NCBI GenBank assembly: GCA_015056145.1
Contig: SVGY01000004.1
Location: 124,001-188,000, forward strand
Source of the DNA: Clostridiales bacterium
Lineage (GTDB): Bacteria > Bacillota > Clostridia > Christensenellales > Aristaeellaceae
Length of the DNA stretch: 64,000 bases
Direction: 5' to 3'
Positions 1 to 8,891 of the stretch are shown piece by piece. Numbering within the stretch: the first letter of the stretch is position 1; the number at the start of each line of letters is the position of its first letter. The notes under the pieces are model-generated. The model ran no database searches. It worked only from the letters and a program-made list of their open reading frames with translations, and had not been told where the DNA came from. Both the position numbers and the translations under genes were made by a program.

Positions 1-1361
1 CAGCTGAGTTGTTTTACAAGTTCTTTGAATATCTCGCCTCGCTGCTCGAAATCCTTGAACATATCAAAGCTGGCGCAGGCAGGAGACAGCAGCACATTTC
101 CGCCGGAAACCGCAAGGCTGCGGGATTGATCGATGGCATCGGCCATATCAGTGGCAGAGACGATGGCATCAAATCCGGCTTCGGTCAGCTGGGCCTTGAT
201 CTGACTGGCAGTCTGTCCCATCACAACCGCATAGGAAATATTGGGGGAAGCGACGATTTCTTTGCACAGAGGCATAAAGTCGGTATGCTTGTCATAGCCG
301 CCGAGGATAATAACGGTAGGCGCCTTCATGCTTTGCACAGCCTTGATGGTGCTGTCCACGTTCGTGCCCTTGCTGTCGTTGATGTAGCTGACGCCCTGGA
401 ACACTCGGACCTTTTCAATGCGGTGCTCCACGCCGGTGAAGGACATCAGTGTGTGGCGGATAACAGGCGCAGGTACGCCCATTGCGCAGGCCATTGCGGT
501 CGCTGCAAGTGCATTTTCCAGGTTGTGAGGGCCGGGAATGAGAATCTGATCTGCGCCGCAAACGCTGACAGTTTCACCCTTCCACTGCCACACAATCTTG
601 CCGTCCTTTACAAAAGCGCCCTGTTCCAGCTGCTGGGTGCGGCTGAAGAAAGCTACCTGGCCTTTGAGCTTATCGGCCATCTTAACCAGCACGGGATCAT
701 CTGCGTTGAGAACCGCAAAATCATCCGCAGTCTGGTTTTCAAAAATACGTTGCTTCAGCTTGATGTACTGTGCCATGGTTCCATGGCGGTTGAGATGGTC
801 TTCGGTAATGTTGAGAAGCGCCGCTACATGGGGATGGAATGTCTTGATGCTTTCCAGCTGGAAGCTGGATACTTCCACCACAGATACATCTTCCTTTTTG
901 GCGCTCATTGCCACGGAAGAAAGCGGATAGCCGATATTTCCCGCAACATGAGTAATACGGCCTGCATTCTCAAAAATCTTTCCAAGCAAGGTGGTGGTGG
1001 TGGTTTTGCCGTTGGTACCGGAAAGGGCCAGTACATCGCCATTAAGGAGAGAATAAGCCAGTTCCAGTTCGCCGATCACCGGCATGGACTTTTCCTTGGC
1101 GGCCTTCACCACCGGCGCATCAATGGGCACGCCAGGAGAGATCATCAGGATATCCGTCTCATCAAGCAGGCTGACGCTGTTCTCGCCCAGACGGAATTCG
1201 CAGGTAGTATCCTTCAGGTGGTTCAGCTGATCGCCAAAGGCTTCTTCTGTTTTCATGTCGGAAAGCACAGGCACAGCGCCATGGCGAAGCAGAAGTTCTG
1301 CGGCGGCAATGCCGCTGCGGGCCATACCCACAACCAGAACACGTTTCTTTTCCAGTCTCAT
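1..1361 (-). CDS. murD: UDP-N-acetylmuramoyl-L-alanine:D-glutamate ligase (MurD), 3' end cut by window edge
   Basis: Cytoplasmic ATP-dependent ligase that adds D-glutamate to UDP-MurNAc-L-Ala in peptidoglycan precursor synthesis. The reading frame starts at the ATG at 1361 (MRLEKKRVLVVGMARSG, an N-terminal Rossmann-like UDP-binding start) and stays open to the left edge, giving about 453 codons. MurD is usually about 450 residues, so only the extreme C terminus is missing. The Mur-ligase P-loop GTNGKTTTT lies near residue 115. The gene sits 35 bp downstream of mraY on the same strand, the usual mraY-murD order. No terminator is visible before the edge, so the operon probably continues leftward. 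Confidence 0.95.
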   Translation of the reverse strand, partial: MRLEKKRVLVVGMARSGIAAAELLLRHGAVPVLSDMKTEEAFGDQLNHLKDTTCEFRLGENSVSLLDETDILMISPGVPIDAPVVKAAKEKSMPVIGELELAYSLLNGDVLALSGTNGKTTTTTLLGKIFENAGRITHVAGNIGYPLSSVAMSAKKEDVSVVEVSSFQLESIKTFHPHVAALLNITEDHLNRHGTMAQYIKLKQRIFENQTADDFAVLNADDPVLVKMADKLKGQVAFFSRTQQLEQGAFVKDGKIVWQWKGETVSVCGADQILIPGPHNLENALAATAMACAMGVPAPVIRHTLMSFTGVEHRIEKVRVFQGVSYINDSKGTNVDSTIKAVQSMKAPTVIILGGYDKHTDFMPLCKEIVASPNISYAVVMGQTASQIKAQLTEAGFDAIVSATDMADAIDQSRSLAVSGGNVLLSPACASFDMFKDFEQRGEIFKELVKQLS

Positions 1362-1395
1362 ATCTGTATAGCTCCTCGAAAGATCATTACTCGGG

Positions 1396-2421
1396 TCAGA
1401 TGTTCAGGGGCAGGGAAAGCAGGGAAAGCAGACACAGAACACCCGTGACGATGGTATACATGGCCACGATCTGGTTTTCCGACATGCCCGAAAGCTCGAA
1501 ATGATGATGGATGGGCGACATTTTGAAGATGCGCTTGCCGTGGGTCACCTTGAAATAAATACGCTGAATGATAACACTGAGGGAGGAAGCCAGCATGGTG
1601 AAGCATACGAAGATCATGAAGATGGGCATTCTCAGAAGCATGCTCATGCCGACCATAGCTCCGCCGATAAACATGCTTCCCGTATCACCCATAAAAACAG
1701 CTGCGGGATAATGATTGAAGCGAAGGAAGCCCATGCAGCCGCCAGCAAGAGCCATGGCAAACACGGCCAGATTCATATAGTTGCCCTTCATTTCAGCAGG
1801 CATGGCAGCAGCAGCCAACACCGTAAAGAGGGCCATCAGCGCCCAGGTAACGCTGCCCACAACAGAAACGCTGCTGAGGATGCCATCCAAACCATCCTGC
1901 AGGTTGGCACTGTTTACCATGAAAATCATCACAGCGGTCATAATGGGGATATAGAAGATTCCAAGATCCCATTCCACATTAAAGAAAGGAATAATGACCT
2001 TGCTGCCCACGTTGGGATTCTGGTAGCAGTACCAGGCAAAAGCGGCAGAGATTACAACCTGTGCAACCACCTTCTGCCACCAGACAAGACCCAGGTTGCG
2101 CTTTTTGACAACCTTGATATAGTCGTCCACGAAACCCACCAGCATCGTCAGAACGGATACGATAATCAGGGAAAGCCCAAAATCGTTGAAGCCAAACCAT
2201 GCGCCATGCAGAAGCAATGCTGCCACAACGGTGGTCAGCGCAAACATGAGGCCACCCATAGTGGGGGTACCCTGTTTTACCTGATGGGCCTTGGGGCCAA
2301 GTTCATAAATGGTCTGGCCGAATTTCAGCCGGCGAAGCACCGGCAGTACCCGGGGACCGATCAGAAGCATACCCACAAGGGAAAGAAGCAGTGCAATAAT
2401 CAGCCTTAGCATTTCGTTCAC
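1396..2421 (-). CDS. mraY: phospho-N-acetylmuramoyl-pentapeptide transferase (MraY)
   Basis: Integral membrane enzyme that transfers phospho-MurNAc-pentapeptide to undecaprenyl phosphate, forming lipid I. It has 341 residues and about ten hydrophobic segments. Family motifs are present in order: HQVKQGTPTMGG near residue 46, the catalytic DDYIK near 99, NLQDGLDG near 175, GDTGS near 245 and HHHFE near 307. Its start overlaps the murE stop by 4 bp, implying translational coupling. Normally murF lies between murE and mraY; it is absent here. Confidence 0.97.
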   Translation of the reverse strand: MNEMLRLIIALLLSLVGMLLIGPRVLPVLRRLKFGQTIYELGPKAHQVKQGTPTMGGLMFALTTVVAALLLHGAWFGFNDFGLSLIIVSVLTMLVGFVDDYIKVVKKRNLGLVWWQKVVAQVVISAAFAWYCYQNPNVGSKVIIPFFNVEWDLGIFYIPIMTAVMIFMVNSANLQDGLDGILSSVSVVGSVTWALMALFTVLAAAAMPAEMKGNYMNLAVFAMALAGGCMGFLRFNHYPAAVFMGDTGSMFIGGAMVGMSMLLRMPIFMIFVCFTMLASSLSVIIQRIYFKVTHGKRIFKMSPIHHHFELSGMSENQIVAMYTIVTGVLCLLSLLSLPLNI

Positions 2422-3884
2422 TCTCCGGTTTGCGTAAGTTCAGCAAGCAGTTCTTTTACAATCACCTTTTCGTCAAAGGGACGCTTTACGCCCATGATAT
2501 CCTGATAGGTCTCATGGCCTTTTCCGGCCAGGATAATCACGTCGCCTTCCTGGCCCATTTCCAGCGCATAGCGGATGGCGTTGCGTCGATTCTCAATGAC
2601 GGTATATTTGCCGTTGGTTTTCTGCATGCCTTCTTCGATGGATTTCAGAATGGCATCCGGATCCTCGGTGCGGGGGTTGTCGCTGGTGAGGATGGAAAAA
2701 TCAGCCAGCCGTCCGCCAATCTCTCCCATGATGGGGCGCTTGCCCTGATCCCGGTCGCCGCCACAGCCGAAAAGAACGATGAGTCGGTTACGGGTGAAGG
2801 TGCGGACGGTGGTCAGGATATTCTCCAGCGCATCGGGCGAATGGGAGTAATCCAGAATGACCTTGTAGGGCGTGTTTGTATCCAGCATTTCCACCCGTCC
2901 GGGAACATTCTCGATGCTTTCCAGGCCATCGCGGATGGCGGAAAGATCAATGCCCATAATCATGCCAAGGGAAGCTGCAGCCAGTGCATTGTACACATTG
3001 AACATACCGGTAAGGTGCATGTTTACGGGAACATGTTCCAGATTGCGCAGATGAATGGCGAAGGAAACGCCGTTCTCGGTGATCTCGATTTCCCGGGCAT
3101 AAAGATCTGCATCAGAGCTGATACCAAAGGTAAGATACGGCACCTTGATATCTTCGATGATGCGTGCACTGGTTTCTTCGTCGGAGTTCATGGCCGCATT
3201 GAGCACCTGGCCGTGCATGAAGAAATCCTTCTTTGCATGGAAATAATTTTCCATAGTTCCGAAGTAGTCCAGATGATCCTGGGAAAAATTGGTGTAGCAG
3301 GCAGCTTCAAAGGTCACGCCATCCAGCCGGTGCATATCCACCGCATGGGCGCTGATTTCCATACTGACTGCTTCCACGCCTTCATCCCGCATCTGCCGGA
3401 GGCAGCGGTGCAGGTCGATGGGATCGGGAGTGGTCAGGTTGCTCTTGATGCGCTTTTCGCCGATCATATTGCCGGTGGTACCGATAAGTCCGGTCTTGAA
3501 ACCGGCTTTTTCCAGTATGGCCTTCATCAGGAAGCTGGTAGTGGTTTTGCCCTTGGTGCCGCATACGCCGATCATGCGGATTTCCCGTGCAGGATGGCCG
3601 TAGAAAGCAGAAGCGATGTATGCCATGGCAGAACGAACATTTTCCACCACGATCTGAGGTGCATCCATCTCCAGCGTTTTTTCCACCACAAAGGCGACAC
3701 AACCGTTTTCAGCAGCCTGAGGGGCAAACTTGTGGGCGTCAAAGCGTGCGCCACTGATGCAGAAAAACAAACCGTTTTCCGTCTTTTCACGGCTGTCGCT
3801 GATCAGTTCCTTTATTTCGGTAATCAGATTTCCTCGGGTTTCCAATATTCCGGGCACTTCTGCCAACAGGTCCTTCAGTAGCAT
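2418..3884 (-). CDS. murE: UDP-MurNAc-tripeptide synthetase (MurE), meso-DAP-adding type
   Basis: Cytoplasmic ligase that adds the third stem-peptide residue to UDP-MurNAc-L-Ala-D-Glu. About 488 residues, with the P-loop GTKGKTTT near residue 108. The DNPR motif in the C-terminal domain is the known signature of meso-diaminopimelate specificity, rather than lysine. I chose the ATG at 3884 (MLLKDLLAEVPG) because GGGGGA sits about 7 nt upstream. A further ATG at 3905 overlaps the preceding PBP stop as ATGA but has no Shine-Dalgarno sequence. The gene is translationally linked to mraY downstream. Confidence 0.95.
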   Translation of the reverse strand: MLLKDLLAEVPGILETRGNLITEIKELISDSREKTENGLFFCISGARFDAHKFAPQAAENGCVAFVVEKTLEMDAPQIVVENVRSAMAYIASAFYGHPAREIRMIGVCGTKGKTTTSFLMKAILEKAGFKTGLIGTTGNMIGEKRIKSNLTTPDPIDLHRCLRQMRDEGVEAVSMEISAHAVDMHRLDGVTFEAACYTNFSQDHLDYFGTMENYFHAKKDFFMHGQVLNAAMNSDEETSARIIEDIKVPYLTFGISSDADLYAREIEITENGVSFAIHLRNLEHVPVNMHLTGMFNVYNALAAASLGMIMGIDLSAIRDGLESIENVPGRVEMLDTNTPYKVILDYSHSPDALENILTTVRTFTRNRLIVLFGCGGDRDQGKRPIMGEIGGRLADFSILTSDNPRTEDPDAILKSIEEGMQKTNGKYTVIENRRNAIRYALEMGQEGDVIILAGKGHETYQDIMGVKRPFDEKVIVKELLAELTQTGE

Positions 3885-3901
3885 TGGTATTCCCCCATCT
3901 T

Positions 3902-6025
3902 TCATGGATTCGGTAAGGAAAAACTTACTTTGATCACTGTTTCCGGCGAAACAAAATCACCGGCAGCAGGTATTTGGGTAACGGCATAGCCGCTTCCATC
4001 AATCTCCATTCCAAGCCCTCTCTGTCTGAGCAGAGAGCCCGCTTTGGAGACGGATAAACCACTTACGTCCGGAACGCAGATCAGCGTTTCCGGCATAGGC
4101 ACTTCTTCGGAATAGGTGTAAAGCATTACCTGGCTGCCCGAAGCCAGCGAAGCGCCAGGGCTGGGCATCTGGGCGGTTACGGTATCGGATATTCCATCGT
4201 CAAGAACAGAAAATCCAAGTTGGGACATGGTTTTCCGGGCCTGCCAAAGGGGTTGGCCCAGCACATCGGGCACGGAAATCATTTCCGTTTCTGCAGCCGT
4301 ATCAGGCTCGTAACCGAGGTACGGCAACACTTCCGCAAAAATCTGCCTTGCAAAGGGAGCAGCTGTTGTGCCACCGTAATCCACAGGCGCATCGGCTTCA
4401 TCCACAATCACCAGCACGGCGATGCGGGGATCGTTTGCGGGAGCAAAGCCCAAAAAGGAACCGATATGTACATCTTTTACAATTCGTCCCTCTTTATATA
4501 CCTGCGCCGTACCGGTTTTGCCGCCGATGCGGTAGCCTTCAATTCTCGCATTTTTTGCACCGCCAATACTGACCACCAGCTCAAGCAGTTCCCGCATCTT
4601 CATGGAGGTTTCCTCGGAGATGGGATTGCTGACCACCTTTGGCGTGGAACGGTAGAGCACCGTGCCGTCCGGGGCAACAGCTTCCTTGAGCAGGTAGGGC
4701 TGCATAAGTCTTCCCCCGTTAACCACGGAGCAGGCGGCAGCGATTAGCTGAACAGGCGTTACTGCAATGCTTTGCCCAAAGCCGATTCTGGCAAGATCCA
4801 CATGCTTGACAGAATTTGCCTTTATCATTATACCACTTTCCTCCCCCTGCAAGTCAACATTGGTTTTCTTTCCAAGACCAAAAGCATGCAGATAAGAGTA
4901 AAATTTTTCTGTTCCCATCCTCAGCGCAAGCTCTACAAATACAGGGTTACAACTGTTTTGAAGGGCCTGTGCCATGGTTTCTGCTTTGTGAGGATTTCCC
5001 CAGCAGCGGATAGTATCTCCGTCCACTTTTATTTTTCCCGAGCAATAAAATCCTTCTTCAGGGGTGGTGACTCCACTGTCCAGGGCGGCTGCAGCCGTGA
5101 GGATTTTGAAGGTGGAACCGGGTTCGTATACATCGGATATCAGGCGTATGCGCATCAAACCCTGCAGGGAACTGAGCTGTTCCCTGGGCGGATCATTGGG
5201 ATCATAGTCCGGTTTGGAACACATGGCAAGGATGGCCCCGGTATAAACATCCATCACGATAACGTGCACAGCCTGTGCCTTGTTCACATCGTAGCATTCC
5301 CGCATGGCCTTTTCGCATATTTCCTGTATTGTGGAATTGATGGTGAGTACTATGGTACAGCCATCCTGCGGCTCGATATACAAATTCCCGTCGTCGTATA
5401 TTGGATTGGAATGTCCGTCTACCGTCCGGATACTTTTGCCCTGCGTACCTCGAAGCAGGTTTTCATATTGCAACTCAAGCCCGGACTGCCCCACGCTGTC
5501 TACATTTGTCAGTCCCAAAACCTGTACCAGAAAAACGCCCTTACGGTACCACCGGCGGACGTCTTCATCATATAAAAGCGCTGAAACGGCTTTTTTAGTT
5601 TGTTCATCGCCTGTTTGTTCCATCAGGCGCAATTCATCCGTTTTTTCTCTGGATACCTGTCTTTTAAGGGTAACAGAAGATTTGCTTCTGTCGCTGATCT
5701 TTTCCAGAATGCGTTCTTCGCTGATATCCAGAACCGGACTGATTATCTCCGCAAAAGCCTCTGGATCATCAATCCTGCGGGGATCTGCGGACACGATATA
5801 TGCGGTAGTACTGCTTACCAGCACATCGCCGTTGGTATCCACAATATCTCCCCGACGGGCGTAAACCGTACCCTCCCGGGTCCACTGTCGAATACCCCGC
5901 CGGGTCAGCTCGCCGCCCTGAAAAATAGTCAGGTATCCAATTCGCACTGCCAGCAGTGCAAAAAGAATAACGAGAAATATCAACAGCAAAAAAACACGTT
6001 TCCTGATATGCAGCTCCGTAGGCAT
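3902..6025 (-). CDS. class B penicillin-binding protein with PASTA domains (SpoVD/FtsI type)
   Basis: Peptidoglycan transpeptidase for septum or spore-cortex synthesis. 707 residues: short cytoplasmic N terminus, one membrane anchor at about residues 10-30, a PBP dimerisation domain, then the transpeptidase domain with STFK (304-307, acyl-Ser), SCN (358-360) and KTGT near 500. Two C-terminal PASTA-like repeats occupy roughly 580-705. Position between ftsL and murE fits FtsI/PbpB; PASTA repeats and spore-former context also fit SpoVD. The sequence alone does not separate the two, so no symbol is given. The start ATG at 6025 follows GGGGGAAG. Confidence 0.93.
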   Translation of the reverse strand: MPTELHIRKRVFLLLIFLVILFALLAVRIGYLTIFQGGELTRRGIRQWTREGTVYARRGDIVDTNGDVLVSSTTAYIVSADPRRIDDPEAFAEIISPVLDISEERILEKISDRSKSSVTLKRQVSREKTDELRLMEQTGDEQTKKAVSALLYDEDVRRWYRKGVFLVQVLGLTNVDSVGQSGLELQYENLLRGTQGKSIRTVDGHSNPIYDDGNLYIEPQDGCTIVLTINSTIQEICEKAMRECYDVNKAQAVHVIVMDVYTGAILAMCSKPDYDPNDPPREQLSSLQGLMRIRLISDVYEPGSTFKILTAAAALDSGVTTPEEGFYCSGKIKVDGDTIRCWGNPHKAETMAQALQNSCNPVFVELALRMGTEKFYSYLHAFGLGKKTNVDLQGEESGIMIKANSVKHVDLARIGFGQSIAVTPVQLIAAACSVVNGGRLMQPYLLKEAVAPDGTVLYRSTPKVVSNPISEETSMKMRELLELVVSIGGAKNARIEGYRIGGKTGTAQVYKEGRIVKDVHIGSFLGFAPANDPRIAVLVIVDEADAPVDYGGTTAAPFARQIFAEVLPYLGYEPDTAAETEMISVPDVLGQPLWQARKTMSQLGFSVLDDGISDTVTAQMPSPGASLASGSQVMLYTYSEEVPMPETLICVPDVSGLSVSKAGSLLRQRGLGMEIDGSGYAVTQIPAAGDFVSPETVIKVSFSLPNP

Positions 6026-6112
6026 ACTACTTCCCCCATTTTAGTGATAATGGGATGTATGCCCAAAGCGGTGGCTGCATGTCAGTTTCGTCAAAAAAAG
6101 CGAAATATTCCT

Positions 6113-6763
6113 TTAATATCCACTGTATTCAAAGGGATTGATGCAGGCGGATTCAGCTCCATAGGAAGCGACATTGCAATCGTTGGAACCCATGGTCTGT
6201 ACCGGCTGCTGTGCAGAAGGGCGGGTTTCGGGAGCGGTAAGGTGAATGGCTTCCTTTTCGGTGCGGCGCACCATTCCCAAACGGTCTCTGGCTGCAGTCA
6301 TGATCACGTTTTCGGTGGAATTGTCTTCGATACTCTTTACCAGCAGGGCATTATCGTCCTGATAATCCCCAATGGTAATCTGGGTAAGATTGATTTCATG
6401 ATACAGCTGAGCAATTTTTCCGGTCTGATAAATAAGGCAAAGACCAAGAATCAGCACAACGCTGACCACAACAAGAACAAAAGTGCGCATAGAAATCTGC
6501 ACACCGGTCTTGGCGGTTTCTTTTTCGATGGATTGACGGAGCGCTTCCTGCTGCAGGTTATTGGCTTCCAGTTCCAGACGGGCTGCCTGGGTGCGGCGGC
6601 GGGTGTATTCGGGTTTGACCAAGCCGGTACGGAAATCAATCTCGCTGCAGGGCAGATGTACGCTGCTGCTGATGGTGAAACGGGTCGTGGGAACGTAGGA
6701 GCGGTTATAGCTGCCGCTTGTGAGGCTGTCATAGGAATAGGTGTAAGTGTAGTTGCTTGCCAT
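6113..6763 (-). CDS. ftsL: FtsL-like cell division protein
   Basis: Bitopic division protein thought to bridge the divisome and the class B PBP. 216 residues: a Tyr/Ser-rich and charged cytoplasmic N terminus, one membrane segment at about 95-113, then an extracytoplasmic stretch likely to form a coiled coil, ending in an ARDRLGMV-type segment that resembles the conserved C-terminal patch of FtsL. FtsL is poorly conserved, so the call leans on topology and on its place directly upstream of the class B PBP. The N terminus is longer than in the approximately 120-residue Bacillus protein. It starts 27 bp after mraZ, where rsmH would normally lie. Confidence 0.75.
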   Translation of the reverse strand: MASNYTYTYSYDSLTSGSYNRSYVPTTRFTISSSVHLPCSEIDFRTGLVKPEYTRRRTQAARLELEANNLQQEALRQSIEKETAKTGVQISMRTFVLVVVSVVLILGLCLIYQTGKIAQLYHEINLTQITIGDYQDDNALLVKSIEDNSTENVIMTAARDRLGMVRRTEKEAIHLTAPETRPSAQQPVQTMGSNDCNVASYGAESACINPFEYSGY

Positions 6764-6790
6764 AATATTTCGACCCCTTTCAAGGATTGA

Positions 6791-7306
6791 TTACTGATTA
6801 AGCTGATCCAGCATGGTGGCGATCTCGTCCAGAATGGATTCGCGATTATCAAAGAAGCTCTTCTCTTCTTCTTCTGCCACCTGTTTGGATACGATCCGTA
6901 CATGATCGATGGCGCCACTGATCTCAACATCCGTTGCATCTTTCAAAAGAGCAGCCCGAAGCTTTGCCGGAAGAAGAATACGCCCCTGGCCATCCACGGT
7001 GCAATCCGGAAAGCTGTATTTTGCCATGATGTTGCGATAGATCACCACAGCGCTGCGCCGCTGATTCAGGCTGAAAACATCGTTGAACAGCTCGTTGAAA
7101 ACCTCGGTGGGATAAAGACCAATTCCCTTTCCGTCACGGGTGATGCTGATGGTAAAGGTGGAACCGAGGCTTTTGCGGTATGCCACAGGAACGATGGTTC
7201 TTCCCTTGGCATCCAGGGAATAATCACCGGAGCCGTAAAAAGCGGGTTTTATGGGGGTTTCTTCGGCGGAGGTTTCTTGAGATTGGTTTTTTTCTTCCTC
7301 TGCCAC
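6791..7306 (-). CDS. mraZ: transcriptional regulator MraZ
   Basis: DNA-binding AbrB-like-fold protein that usually represses its own dcw operon. 171 residues, with two MraZ repeats visible through SLDAKGR near residue 33 and VDGQGRILLP in the second half. It starts with GTG at 7306, preceded by AGGAGG 8 nt upstream. About 25 acidic, Glu-rich residues precede the first repeat, which is longer than the usual 143-152 residue protein. It is the first gene of the operon. Three evenly spaced GTGGT repeats in its leader may be its own operator. Confidence 0.95.
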   Translation of the reverse strand: MAEEEKNQSQETSAEETPIKPAFYGSGDYSLDAKGRTIVPVAYRKSLGSTFTISITRDGKGIGLYPTEVFNELFNDVFSLNQRRSAVVIYRNIMAKYSFPDCTVDGQGRILLPAKLRAALLKDATDVEISGAIDHVRIVSKQVAEEEEKSFFDNRESILDEIATMLDQLNQ

Positions 7307-7323
7307 TTGAAGCCCCTCCTTCT

Positions 7324-7368
7324 ACCACTTTTTGTTCTTCAGAACCACTAATCAACATTTTATACCAC
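7324..7368 (-). promoter_or_regulatory. three GTGGT direct repeats with 20-bp period, candidate MraZ operator
   Basis: On the minus strand GTGGT occurs at 7364-7368, 7344-7348 and 7324-7328, exactly 20 bp apart, spanning the -10 region and 5' leader of mraZ. Two copies read AGTGGT and one reads AAAAGTGGT. Characterised MraZ boxes are direct repeats with a GTG(G/T) core (TGGGN in E. coli, AAAGTG(T/G) in Mycoplasma). The repeat geometry is seen; the function is inferred. Confidence 0.5.
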
Positions 7369-7384
7369 ATTTTTTTGTCGTCAA
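7357..7384 (-). promoter_or_regulatory. candidate sigma-A promoter of the mraZ operon
   Basis: Read on the minus strand: TTGACG (7379-7384), a 16-bp spacer, then TAAAAT (7357-7362). An overlapping TATAAA (7359-7364) is preceded by TG in extended -10 spacing. It lies about 50 bp before the mraZ start codon. Confidence 0.6.
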
Positions 7385-7471
7385 GTGCATCAAACTCAAG
7401 CACCGCCCCATTTTTGCCATGAATTCAGCTTGTGAATAAGAACGAAAGTTCGGGGCGTGAAAAAAACAAAA

Positions 7472-7527
7472 AAGTTCCTGTCAAGATGAAAAGTTTTTCA
7501 TACAAAAGCTTTCCAGCTTAACAGGAA
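7472..7527. repeat. nested inverted repeat upstream of the mraZ operon
   Basis: A 12-bp arm GTTCCTGTCAAG and its complement CTTAACAGGAAC (one mismatch, pairing as G-U in RNA) enclose a second hairpin ATGAAAA/TTTTCAT. It lies in the roughly 270-bp gap between the phosphoesterase and mraZ. No clean T-run follows on either strand, so it is not called a terminator. It could be an operator or the end of the phosphoesterase transcript. Confidence 0.45.
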
Positions 7528-7580
7528 CAACTGTTTCTATTCAATTGTTTCAAATTTGTTAACCAGTAATTTCGTAAAGT

Positions 7581-8297
7581 TTATAAATTTTCTTGCAAAA
7601 ACCCAGTTTTTTCCAGTCTTTTGGGAATAAACCTAAGCGCATCGCAGCTTACAAGATGGTATTTGATTCCTCTTCTTTCCCCTTCAAAGCCTATCTTGAT
7701 TCCCAGGCCGTGAAGGTGACCGTACACCACCTGCTCAACAGGGTAGCGTTCAAGCACATCTGTAAAACCTGTACTGAGCACATCCCTGTAAAGGGGTGGA
7801 AAATGCATCATCACCACAATGGGCTTCTGATATTTCATAGCAGCATTGAGAGACATTTCCAGACGGAGAATTTCCCTCTGGTACACTTTCTCATCCTGTT
7901 CGGAAAAAGCTTGGCCGTTCATGGGGATGTTCCAGCCTCTGGTACCACAAAAGACAGTATCATCCACCACCAGTGCGTCATTCTGGATGGCATGCAGGTT
8001 TTCGCCAAGCAGGCTTCTTACCTTGCCGATGGAATTCCACCAGTAATCATGATTTCCACGAAGAAGGAGCTTTTTTCCCGGAAGAGCCTCGATGGCACGA
8101 AGATCGTCCCGAACCTCTTCCAATTGCATAGCCCAGCTGATATCACCGGGAATAAGCACCGTATCCTCGGGAGTAATCATGTTCAGCCAGTTTTCTTTAA
8201 TTACATCAAAATGGCGATCCCAATGGTCGCCAAAGACATTCATGGGTTTTTCCTGATGTCCGGGCAGATGGAGATCGCCAATTGCAAATATTGCCAT
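7581..8297 (-). CDS. calcineurin-like metallophosphoesterase
   Basis: Cytoplasmic binuclear-metal phosphoesterase of unknown substrate. 238 residues carrying the family blocks in order: GDLHL (residues 7-11), GDISWA, GNHDYWW, a mid-protein MMHFPP and YGHLHG. These supply the Asp, Asn and His metal ligands. There is no signal peptide or membrane segment. It lies 33 bp downstream of the zinc-ribbon gene on the same strand, so the two may be co-transcribed. Confidence 0.9.
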   Translation of the reverse strand: MAIFAIGDLHLPGHQEKPMNVFGDHWDRHFDVIKENWLNMITPEDTVLIPGDISWAMQLEEVRDDLRAIEALPGKKLLLRGNHDYWWNSIGKVRSLLGENLHAIQNDALVVDDTVFCGTRGWNIPMNGQAFSEQDEKVYQREILRLEMSLNAAMKYQKPIVVMMHFPPLYRDVLSTGFTDVLERYPVEQVVYGHLHGLGIKIGFEGERRGIKYHLVSCDALRFIPKRLEKTGFLQENL

Positions 8298-8330
8298 TCT
8301 ATCCTCGCTTATGGTTGCTTGTTGGATTTA

Positions 8331-8735
8331 TCAGATTTCTTCCTCTTCTTCATCGTCATCCCGGTCTTCATCCTCGATGACGCTTTCCAGAGAAAGCTCG
8401 TTCTGAATATCGCCATACTCATTGGCAGGGATATCCTCCTCAATTTCAGGGATGATTTCATCCATGGAACTGACGGAGTTCAGACCGATGGAGGGTTCGT
8501 CCACGGTGTTCTGTTCATCTGTGCTTTCGGTGGCATTGCTACCGGAGTTCATCTCCTTCAGGCAACTGAGGCACACATCTTTGCCGGGCATACAGGGTGC
8601 AGCGTTGCACACAGAACAAAGTTCAAAATCTTCTCCTGCGGGCTCGCCCTTCATTTCACGAAGGCAAACCTTACAGTACTTTTCTGTTTCCTGAATGTAA
8701 TTGAGATCGCACCGGGGGCACTTGACCAGCTTCAT
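8331..8735 (-). CDS. zinc-ribbon protein with acidic C-terminal tail
   Basis: Function unknown. 134 residues. The N-terminal half has CxxC pairs (CPRC, CKVC, CSVC, CLSC), enough for two zinc ribbons. The C-terminal half is low complexity and strongly acidic, ending in a run of Asp and Glu. I chose the ATG at 8735 (MKLVKCPRC) because GGAGGG lies 6-7 nt upstream; a longer frame to 8825 has no such site. Likely forms a two-gene unit with the downstream phosphoesterase. Confidence 0.75.
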   Translation of the reverse strand: MKLVKCPRCDLNYIQETEKYCKVCLREMKGEPAGEDFELCSVCNAAPCMPGKDVCLSCLKEMNSGSNATESTDEQNTVDEPSIGLNSVSSMDEIIPEIEEDIPANEYGDIQNELSLESVIEDEDRDDDEEEEEI

Positions 8736-8891
8736 GCTTTTCCCTCCAAATAATGTAACATGGATATCGTAACCCGGAAGCCCTTTCATTTCCATGGAAA
8801 CGAAGTGGCAAAAGGGGTTGTACATTTATTGCAAATGTATTACGATTTTGTTGCGTCGTTGACGTAAATAACCTGATATGGGAGGTTACCT

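Noticed and set aside
9..1448. 479-codon plus-strand open frame
   Set aside because: Antisense to murD, whose minus-strand frame carries the Mur-ligase motifs.
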